This document shows, in pieces, positions 56,077-64,000 of a stretch of DNA of 64,000 bases (position 1 is the stretch's first letter; every line of letters begins with the position of its first letter). The position numbers and the translations under genes were made by a program. The stretch comes from Loripinus fragilis (Eukaryota > Mollusca > Bivalvia > Lucinida > Lucinidae), in contig CAXHUL010000534.1 of assembly GCA_964019695.1 (NCBI GenBank), positions 62,001 through 126,000 on the forward strand. The letters are read 5' to 3'. The notes beneath the pieces are model-generated. The model was not told where the DNA came from. It saw only the letters and a list, made by a program, of their open reading frames with translations, and did not search any database.

Positions 56077-56148
56077 GAGCGTAAAGCGAAGACTCAGATC
56101 AGCTTGGGCATCCGCCCAGTCTGAACAGAGTATTTGCTGTGTGCTCAG
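56077..56148. repeat. Hairpin fragment ACTCAGATCAGCTTGGGC
   Basis: AAGACTCAGATCAGCTTGGG CATCCGCCCAGTCTGAACAG is the middle of the MITE family at 50222, with GAGTATTTGCTGTGTGC after it. The outer parts are absent. Confidence 0.65.
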
Positions 56149-56703
56149 TGGTTTACTAGGTTACTAAGGACCCAACTTCATTATGCTGACAGCGAGGACT
56201 CCAGGGGTGGTAACAGTCCAAGATTCTCAATCAGGAAAATCTTTCAGCTCAATCCTGAACTTGGCCAAAAATGTTCAGAAATCACCAATAAAATGTTTAA
56301 GAGAACAAAATATCCATAGAAAGCAATCAGTTTATGCTTATCTTATAGTAAATATCTGATTTAAAGATCATGATAGGTTCTGATAACAAATTACAGCAAC
56401 AATAAATTTGATCTTATATCATGCAAAATGCAGGAGTGCTCAATCAGGAAATCCTGATTAATCCTGAACTTTATCACCCCTGGGACTCTGATCAGATCGT
56501 TGGTTTTCTCATATTGTTGCTCATTTGATTTATAGTCTTTTTTGAACACCTTCTGGTATACTAAGCAGCTCTCAGTCTCGAACAGTTACCGCACCATCTG
56601 TAAATACAAGCAATATATTGTATGCAACATTTCAAATAAAATGGCATGGAATCTGCAAAATACGAAACTGCACTTTGTAAATAGCAAGCAAGAGTAATTC
56701 GTT

Positions 56704-56906
56704 TGTTTTTTTTTTGTTTGATTCTTTATGTCCTAGTCAACAACTTTTCTGTTATGTTGGGTCAGGTCTTCCTGTTTTGAACCAGTTACTAAGCAAGGAT
56801 TAATGTGTCTTGCTCAATGACACATTTCATTGACGCTAGAAAGGCTCGTATTGAGAACCCCTCGGTCTCAAGTCAAGCGTTTTACCACTGAGTCACAGTG
56901 TGCTAC
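56704..56906 (-). mobile_element. tRNA-derived SINE, second copy
   Basis: Reverse complement: GTAGCACACTGTGACTCAGT, GACTTGAGACCGAGGGGTTC, TTGAGCAAGACACATTAATC, GGTTCAAAACAGGAAGACCT and an AATCAAACAAAAA tail match 22159-22357 in order. More diverged than that copy. Confidence 0.85.
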
Positions 56907-56979
56907 CTTAGAGAAACAGCTGCTTAATTACATGTATATAAACGATCAAATAGACTGCAGTCGATAGTACACCATTGCA

Positions 56980-57860
56980 TATATAATCGCCTTTTTTACC
57001 TTTTACCGTGACCTCGAGGTCAAGGTCATACAAAATGTTACCAGATTATATTTTTCATCATAAGACCTATGTATCAGCAAAGTCTGAAGTTCCAACGCCA
57101 AACTGTTTAGAAGGAGAAGCATTTACAATAAAATACATTATTTGACCTTTGACCTTGAGGTTATGGTCACACGAAATGTTACCCATTACCCTCAACAACA
57201 TGTGCCCTATGCATCTGCGAAGCTTGATGTTTCTACGTCAAATGATTTAAGGACTGCATTTACAAGAAAATATGTTATTTGAACTTTGACCTTGATGTAA
57301 AGGCCACACATAATGTTACTCAGTACCATGAACATCATCTGGCCTATGCGCCTTCAAATTTTGTAGCTGCTACGTCCAATAGTTTCGGAGCAGATTTTTA
57401 CAAGAAAATAAACTATTTGACCTTTAACCTTGAGTTTTGCCCATTAGCCTCTACATCATGTGACCAATACACATGCAACGATTGAAGTTGCTACGTCCAA
57501 ACGGTTTAGGGGGAGATACATTCATAAGAAAATATATGATTTTACCTTTGACCTTGACCCTTTGGCTCAAAGCCTCTCCAAATAATGCTAATTACCCTCT
57601 ACATCATATGACCATTGCGTCTGCATAGTTTGAAGTTGTTACGTCTAGCGGTTTAGGAGGAGATGCATTAAAAGATAAAACATTATTTGGCCTTTGGCGT
57701 TGACCTTGGAATCAAGGTCGCACAAAATGTGCTCTATTAATCTGCACAGTATAATGTCTAATGGTTTTGGAAAAGATGCATTTACAAGAAAGGTGGCGCA
57801 CGTAAATATGTACATCTCCACGCAAAGACGAACGGACAGACGGACAAGAGACCGACTTTT
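56980..57860 (+). repeat. Degenerate tandem array rich in TGACCTTGA, second locus
   Basis: Same unit words as 11960-13150 (TTATTTGACCTTTGACCTTG, GCTACGTCCAA.CGGTTTAGG, GATGCATTTACAAGAAA, CATCATGTGACC) over about six units, ending ACGAACGGACAGACGGACA. Confidence 0.85.
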
Positions 57861-57970
57861 GTTAAAATAAACTTATTCTAAAGAAAAAAAAAACTGGTAT
57901 AAAAGATAAAGCTGTTTCAACTTGAAAGAATGCATGTAACAAATGACTGTACAGGAGATAAAACATGATA

Positions 57971-58148
57971 GTTAACCCTTAAAGCGCCAATCACGACTGC
58001 AGCAGATGACAAATTTTGCGACATATTTTCCTAATCTATGAAAAAATAAGGTATGATATGCCAGCAGACGATTCTCATGAAATATCATGCCTCGTTGTTA
58101 TTTTTGAAAAAAAAAAACAGCAAAATTATAGGTGGCGATTTAAGGGTT
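57971..58148. mobile_element. MITE G, second copy
   Basis: TTAACCCTTAAAGCGCCAAT at the left, TGCAGCAGATGACAAATTTT and GCGACATATTTTCCTAATCT, the CCAGCAGACGATTCTCATGA hairpin half, and GGTGGCGATTTAAGGGTTT at the right. Opposite orientation to 31837-32005. Confidence 0.8.
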
Positions 58149-58575
58149 TATATTCATTCAAAATACTATCAGGTTCATAATTGTATTTTTAGTTATGACC
58201 GTTAAACCTCCTAAATAAATATATAAAAAAAATATTTAAACACGATAGTGTGTTATTTATGATAAAAGGAGTTTATGCATCTCAATAAGATAACATGCAT
58301 CTCATTAGCATCTAATTATATATTCAAAATGGCGGCTGTCACTTTGTTCTGAAAAGTTAACTTATAAATAACTTCCTTGGCTGTAAGCCGATTGTTATCA
58401 TGATGACAATGCAATTATTTATGTAAAAATGATTGTTTTTTTTCAGACTTTTTTTCAGGTGGGCATTTCCCTATCACTTTTTTTTTAACTTTTTGGATTG
58501 AATACCTATTTACTCAACTGAATACTTAGTGTGCACAAACTAACACTTTGATAAAATCCACAAAAAATAAAATTA

Positions 58576-58715
58576 GGGGGTAACTGTATTCAAAATTTTC
58601 ATTTGGGGAGGTATATCGTCGGATATACGGTCGGCAATTTAGGCCGTAAAACGTGATATGTGATAAAAACGACGATATGCCTCCCAAAATGAAAATTTTG
58701 ACTATGGTTATCCCC
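58576..58715. repeat. Foldback element, GGGGTAAC ends
   Basis: GGGGGTAACTGTATTCAAAA, TTTTCATTTGGGGAGGTATA, TCGTCG on the left pair with CGACGATATGCCTCCCAAAA and TGAAAATTTTGACTATGGTT ATCCCC. Loop about 45 bp. Confidence 0.85.
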
Positions 58716-58934
58716 ATTCTAATGCACATCTGTAGTTTCGTCTCAAATCGGAGCGCAACAAGCCGCATAAAGCCGCATGTCATCTAACGAAATGTGAGCT
58801 TATTAATGACGTCAAACTGTTTCCGAAAGTTTATCGCAGAATATACTGTCGCAAATTTTTGACGTTATCCAATCAGATGTCGCGTTTAAGTGCATTAGTG
58901 TATTTTAATGTATGTTTTACAGAGGAATAGACAC

Positions 58935-60522
58935 GCCTACCAAACGGTTAGATGCTCAACCGCTGGTTGAGCGAGAAAAACATTTAGAGTGTCGTCCGGT
59001 TGAGATTTCGAGGAGCTAAAAAAGTAAACAAATGGTGCATGTTCTGTATATTATAATTAATATTTCTTGTCCTAGGAAGAGAATCAAAAATCGGAGAATG
59101 TCATGCAACCTCTTACGGGTCCCTACGTTTATGGTGTAAATAGGAGGTCAGTGAATTTTCTCCTTTTGTCAGATTTACTTTTTGCGTGAGAAAGGTGTAG
59201 CAGAAGCAGATATAAACGTGTAGAAATTCGTGTTGTTTTGAGCTGTGTATTCAATTTTATGATGTGCTCGAAGGTGATATATGCAGGCCTGATCAATACT
59301 GAGATCGGCAACTGGGATTAAGATGGTTATTTTCATCGAGCTTGTGCAATATGCGAAAAATCTTGGTGGAAAGTCCCGGAAAAATCTGGTTGAGCATCAG
59401 ATAATAAAAAAATATAAGAAAATTTAATAGCATCATTTGTCGTATTTTCGCACCCCACAGTCAAGATAACGCATTCAGTCTGTTACATGGGCCCATACCG
59501 ACTAACTATTCCCAAACTTGGCGCTACAAATTCTTAAACTCTTGGAAAAATGCCGAATAGCAAACTATATGTAATGAAATAATTTTGCCCGCATATAACA
59601 TCATATGAATGATCATATACAACCGAAATGCACTAAAATACAGTTATAAGCAATTTTTAAGGTTTGTTTTCGTCAATAAATATTGTTTTCGTCAAGAAAT
59701 ACCACTCTTTCAGATTTTATGGTTACGCAGCAGAGTGTCTGGTGCGTAACCATAAAACATCTGATAGAGTGGTATTTCTTGACGAAAACAAACCTCAAAA
59801 TTGTTTATATCTGTATTTTAGTGCATTTTGGTCGCATATGATCATTCATATGATTTTATATGCGTGCAAAAATATTTTATTACATATAATTTGCTATTCG
59901 GCATTTTTCCGAGAATTTAAGAATTGGTAGCGCCAAGTTTGGGAATAGTAAGTCGATATGGGCCCATGTAACAGACTGAATGCGTTATCTTGACTATGGG
60001 GTGCGAAAAATCGACAAATGATGCTATTAAATTTTCTTATCATTTTTATTATTTGATGCTCAACCAGATTTTCCGAGATTTTCCACCAAGATTTTTCGCA
60101 AATTGCACAAGCTCGATGAAAACAACCATCTGAATTCCAGTTGCCGATCTCAGTACATGTATTGATCAGGCGTGTATATATCACCTTCGAGCACATCATA
60201 AAATAGAATACACAGCCCCAAACCACACGAATTTCAACACGTTTATATCTGCTTCTGGTACACCTTCCTCACGCAAAAAGTAAATCTGACAAAAGGAGAA
60301 AATTCTCTAACCTTCTTCTTACACCATAAACGTAGCGACCCGTAAGAGGTTTCATGACATTCCCCGATTTTTGATTCTTTTCCTAGGACAAGAAATATTA
60401 TAATAATATACAGAACACGCAACATTTGTTTTCCTTTTTATCTCCTCGAAATCTCAACCGGACGACACTCGAATTGTTTTTCTCGCTCAACCAGCGGTTG
60501 AGTATCTGACCGTTTGGTAGGC
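58935..60522. repeat. 1.59-kb near-perfect palindrome
   Basis: Left GCCTACCAAACGG at 58935 pairs with CCGTTTGGTAGGC ending 60522, and the pairing runs inward without a break to the centre: GGTTACGCA (59721-59729) and TGCGTAACC (59743-59751) with a 13-base loop. Checkpoints along the arms: GCTCAACCGCTGGTTGAGCG, TGTCGTCCGGTTGAGATTTC, GATCAATACTGAGATCGG, ACATGGGCCCATA, TGACGAAAAC. Arms of about 790 bp differ by scattered substitutions and small indels. Short minus-strand frames exist in the right arm but are broken in the left arm, so no protein is supported. Confidence 0.95.
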
Positions 60523-60695
60523 ATTATAGATATAAGTCTTAACAGATGTTAGCGTGTATTTTTTACATTTGCTGATTCTTTTCAAAATCTTTTCTGTCGA
60601 AAACTTCTCTTAGGAATGCCTTCACAATGTCATCCCAGATAAGAGTGCGCAACTGAAAATTATTTTTCTTATTTCTAAACCAAAACATATGTTGC

Positions 60696-60742
60696 GGGTA
60701 CTCAAAAGAACCGTCTTGATGAGACGGTTCTTTTGAGCACCC
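60696..60742. repeat. Hairpin element P1, near-perfect
   Basis: GGGTACTCAAAAGAACCGTC, TTGATGA centre, GACGGTTCTTTTGAGCACCC. Flanks TTTCTAAACCAAAACATATG and AACTGATGGATAAGAAAATA. Best full-length copy with 36588-36634. Confidence 0.9.
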
Positions 60743-60959
60743 AAAACACATGTTTAAACTGATGGATAAGAAAATAACCGCAAATGTACGCAAATTAGTT
60801 TTCCTTTAGTGGCCCTATGGTCCAAACTGTTTGTAAAAAGAACCAGAAGGCGACATAAGCAGGTAAAGAGTTATAACAATGTCTTACCAGTTCCACCAGG
60901 TTGTATATCTACTTCGTCGTATTGCCGCTGCTTTGGTTTTGCTTCTGAAAATATTATTC

Positions 60960-61638
60960 AACTTTTTGGTTTCTGTAAAGGCGGCACCTAATGGATGCGT
61001 TAATAAGACTGGTCTACTTTAGACATGGGTAAACGATGAAAATTAGGTGTGATTCTATTCGAAGGTAACTGTATCATTGTACCATAACACCTTAGCAAAG
61101 ACAGTAATTATTTAAACTTTAAAACGCCAGCAGAATAACGACTTTTGAAAGTGTCTGAATATTGTTTAACATAAGTATAGACGCAAACAGTGTGGACCCA
61201 GAGCAGTCTGATCTGGATCTATACTGTATGTTCAAGAGGCTTCAAAATGTTTCAGCAGACAAAAAAACATACGACTTTTGTGATATGCGCTTAAAGGGTT
61301 AATACATGTGAGGTCAGTGTACATACGGTCAGGACTTTCATGAAATGCACGCATGTTTGAGCGGCCCAAACAGCTTATTCATCCTTTACCAAATTATAAA
61401 TAAAACCTGATTACCCTTCCTTAGCAGATGAAAAAGCCGAACAACGCCCAGATATGAATATTAAAGTTGCCACCTTTACAGTATAGTCCGTGCTCGATAA
61501 GAGTAAGGTGACGAAACAGATTTACAGTTATAAGTATGAATGAAAACCCTATATTTGTCCAATCAGGTGAATAAAGTACCATAACGTGACCAACTACGTA
61601 ACTCTACTCTTATCGAGCATGGACTCTAAGCGAAAAGT
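60960..61638. mobile_element. TIR element F, interrupted by a nested MITE
   Basis: Starts TTTCTGTAAAGGCGGCACCT, ends CCACCTTTACAGTA .. TAAGCGAAAAGT. Collinear with 37259-37809 throughout (GGTAACTGTATCATTGTACC, AACGCCAGCA, ATGTGAGGTCAG). The right end is split by the insertion at 61484-61626. Confidence 0.9.
61484..61626. mobile_element. 143-bp MITE with TA duplication, empty site known
   Basis: Ends TAGTCCGTGCTCGATAAGAG and CTCTTATCGAGCATGGACTC are inverted with two mismatches. TA stands at 61482-61483 and 61627-61628. The sister element at 37259-37809 has the uninterrupted ACAGTAAGCG, so the insertion and its TA duplication are read directly. Tc1/mariner-type by duplication. Confidence 0.92.
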
Positions 61639-62332
61639 CTATTAATACAAACAAAACATGGATAGAAAAAAATTCTGCAAAAACTTATCTTTTGGAATAT
61701 CAGGGCGCCTACAGCAGAATATATGCCTTTATATTAGAGATAAAGTAAAATGGCACCAGGTGTATAAGACTATGGTACCAGTTTTCGAGTTGCACAACAC
61801 CTACATGCTTTTCATGCGTTTATTTTAACGGAGTTAAAATTCTTTCAAATGAGGTAAAAATTAAACATTTTTATGACTGATCAATTTTCACACCATGTAG
61901 AACCACATGTGATTCTCCAGAACATAGCATCACATCAGATTATGCACCCTTTGAAATCATTTGTTAACCAGCATTCAAAACAGTTTGAAAGGTCCAATTA
62001 GTGTCCCTTTAAAATTGTATTTCATTGTATAACAACATATGTATATATAATACAATAAGTTCTCATACATATCGTTTCAGAATACAAAAATGGATTCAGA
62101 AGAAAGTCTATTGACTTTTGTAAATCTGTTTCCTAGTTATTCAATATTAAAAATACAATAATCATATGACTTGAATTGACAAACGTATTTTCAAACAATA
62201 CAGCATAAACTCGATAAACCCTATTTATCTTTAGATATTACATTGTATGTCAAAACTGCTGTTTAATACAAGGAGCATGTATATTTACAAATTGCAATTA
62301 ATCTTGTTGTCTCCTCGGGGTTTGGAGACAAT
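61639..62332. other. Non-coding stretch
   Basis: AT-rich, no supported feature. (TA)-rich wording near 62040. Confidence 0.4.
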
Positions 62333-62640
62333 TTAAGTATGGTGAAGGTTAAGGCAGTTGTCTCTATGTACCCAGCTAGCAGAATAGTCGTCAAACCAAT
62401 TGTATTGCTTTAAATACATGTATCTGCTAATTTGATCAACAGTTAATGATATATCACCAAAGAGTAGAACGTTTAGATAAGGTTGACAGATATCTGACAC
62501 TGAATTTATTAAATTACGTCTAAAGTCTGTGAACTGATGACAATACATACAAATAACAAATAATGAGCATCTTCTATATAACCACACGTGCAATAGAGAC
62601 TATGAACTTTATATTTTAATACAAGTGTTGTCGGAGAGGA
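62333..62640 (-). pseudogene. LINE ORF2 C-terminal remnant (CCHC-type knuckle)
   Basis: Minus strand, two frames: LYCTCGYIEDAHYLLFVC, then QFTDFRRNLINSVSDICQPY and LNVLLFGDISLTVD. 'C.CG..EDAHHYL..C..(F/Y)...R..L...V' with 'LL.GD..L' is the end of many invertebrate LINE ORF2 proteins. Only this end is left. Confidence 0.7.
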
Positions 62641-63229
62641 TTGCATGCAGTTCTTAGTCAAGCATGATATATTTGGCCAGTTTTTGACATGTGTTATAGT
62701 ATTGGGGTGGTGTACTCAAGATGGAAATAAGTCTGCTTTTAAAAAAGTTAAGGTTTGGGTTGCTCTAGAATTTGTGCCCCCATATGTCATAAAAGGAGCG
62801 TTCCAACATGATACATACTATAAATATGGGGCATTTTTGCGCATAACTAGTGGTTTACAGATATAATAGCGTTACGTTGTGACGTATTTTATAACGATGC
62901 AGTATCTTGACGTTTTTATGCCAAATATATCTTCAACTCGTTTAATAAATTCAATCAAACATGAGCACTCATGTAAGACTCTCTACATGTAGCGCCAAGA
63001 GGTAGACTAATTGTCAAAGCTCTTGTGATATTGTATCAAATATGGAGCGGTCACAAAATATGTACATGTGTCTTTGAACCTCGTTCTATGATTTTGTCCT
63101 TGGGGCGGGGTGTGTGAACGATCGCGTTGAATGCTGCAACACTTGTGAAATGTTTTTAGACTTCGACCAGAAGTTTAGGAAATATGGAGAAGAAACAAGT
63201 CAGTTAAATGTAACCTTTGCAGGCTTCGC

Positions 63230-63620
63230 ACAGGCTTGAAAAGCACTTGAATGTACAGGACTGTCTTGAAAAATCCCTGAAAATTTTGCCTTGAAAAGTA
63301 CTTAAAAAGCTCCCAAAGGCCATGAAAAGTCCTTGAGTTTTACTGTTTACAGGTGGATTCAACACTGTCTGTGGAGACCTAAATCACAATAAAATTGTGT
63401 GCCTTTATTTGGTGCAGCATATGCTGCACCAAATAAAGGCACCACAAGTTTATACTTATTTTCAAAAACTTATATATAGTAGTAATGCACTGTAGCATTT
63501 CCAAAGTAGAATTTTAACGTGAAAAATAAGTATTTTTCATAAGGTTTAGTCCTTGGAACAGTAGGAATGTTTTTAGAAGTCCTTTAAAAGTCCTTGATTG
63601 TTACTCTAACTTTCCTATAT
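63230..63620 (+). repeat. Repeat with CTTGAAAAGTCCTTG words
   Basis: TTGAAAAGCACTTGAATGTA, CCTTGAAAAGTACTTAAAAA, CATGAAAAGTCCTTGAGTTT on the left, AGAAGTCCTTTAAAAGTCCT TGATTG on the right. A perfect palindrome (63399-63442) lies within. Borders approximate. Confidence 0.55.
63399..63442. repeat. Perfect 44-bp palindrome
   Basis: GTGCCTTTATTTGGTGCAGC AT is followed at once by its exact reverse complement, with no loop and no mismatch. Confidence 0.98.
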
Positions 63621-63649
63621 GAACCCTGCTTTGACGTCTCACTATGACA

Positions 63650-63960
63650 TTGAGCATGAAGCAGTGTGTCAGGAACATCCACTCTACTCTACACATTGCC
63701 CACAATGAGGTGGGCATGTATATGATCATTCAGTACAATTTAAAACGGAGTTTGCGGACACAAACACTTTCTAGATATGACATTTGACCTCCAGTTATGA
63801 ACTTGTCATTGACACAGGGTGTGTTTGAAACACTTACTTTGCATGTTGTCTTAATGGGGTGGGCGTGTGCGTAATATTGAATGAAAATCACAAATCGTCA
63901 CTAACGGACAGAAATAAAGACAGAAAGTCTCACGGAAGAACGTACGTGAAATGTGAAAAC
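63650..63960 (+). repeat. Two degenerate direct units ending in ACGGACAGAAATAAAGACAG
   Basis: ACACATTGCCCACAATGAGG TGGGCATG.. and ACTTTGCATGTTGTCTTAATG GGGTGGGCGTG.. each lead into an AATATTGA/ATCATTCAGT segment; the end resembles the GGACGAACGG endings of the other bivalve-type arrays. Confidence 0.5.
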
Positions 63961-64000
63961 AGTATAACCCTTCCGCCTCCAAGACAAACTATAATTTCCA

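Noticed and set aside
58857..58900. GACGTTATCCAATCAGATG shared with positions 11-35
   Set aside because: Too short a match to define an element or a terminal duplication of the window.
59894..60226. 110-codon minus frame in the right arm of the large palindrome
   Set aside because: The matching left arm does not keep the frame, so coding constraint is unlikely.

Overview
This window is non-coding-rich eukaryotic DNA from an animal nuclear genome. The repeat content points to a marine bivalve mollusc, perhaps a venerid clam. It is AT-rich, carries one 200-N scaffold gap (52764-52963), and is dominated by transposable elements: palindromic MITEs, tRNA-derived SINEs, decayed LINEs, Penelope-like retroelements, and arrays built from TGACCTTGACCTT / AGGTCAAGGTCA words. 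The organism call is inference from repeat style; no marker gene is present.

Only one convincing host gene is visible. Five exons on the + strand between 27110 and 36538 form the 3' part of a single-pass membrane protein: a six-cysteine ectodomain module, a short linker, a Ser/Thr-rich stalk with N-glycosylation sequons, a transmembrane helix, and a cytoplasmic tail with six tyrosines including ITIM-like motifs. Its start lies further 5' and was not found. A second possible coding piece is a terminal-exon-like ORF at 1188-1365.

Layout: 1-8.6 kb holds minisatellites, small hairpin elements and a 186-bp tandem array whose units each carry the palindrome GTTGCCATGGCAAC, the RFX X-box consensus. 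The array is split by a 1.76-kb TIR element whose ends are arrays of GACAACCGGTTGTC. 8.6-18.2 kb holds degenerate tandem arrays, an L1/Tx1-like LINE remnant, a Penelope-like RT remnant (minus) and its repeated tail. 18.2-24.7 kb holds TA-flanked MITEs, microsatellites and a LINE remnant split by a SINE. 27-37 kb is the receptor-like gene with MITE-filled introns. 37-43 kb has TIR elements and a second Penelope-like element with GIY-YIG upstream of the RT. 43.5-48.1 kb is a large long-TIR DNA transposon with a broken ORF and a nested SINE. 49.5-52.4 kb has a LINE RT remnant and MITEs. 53-64 kb has hairpins, a 1.59-kb near-perfect palindrome, a MITE nested in another MITE with an empty-site comparison, and a LINE C-terminal remnant.

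The elements do not form a pathway. Their relationships are nesting (SINE in LINE, SINE in DNA transposon, MITE in MITE, TIR element in satellite) and contacts with the host gene: one MITE ends about 20 bp before a splice acceptor and another lies in the 3' UTR beside the probable poly(A) signal.
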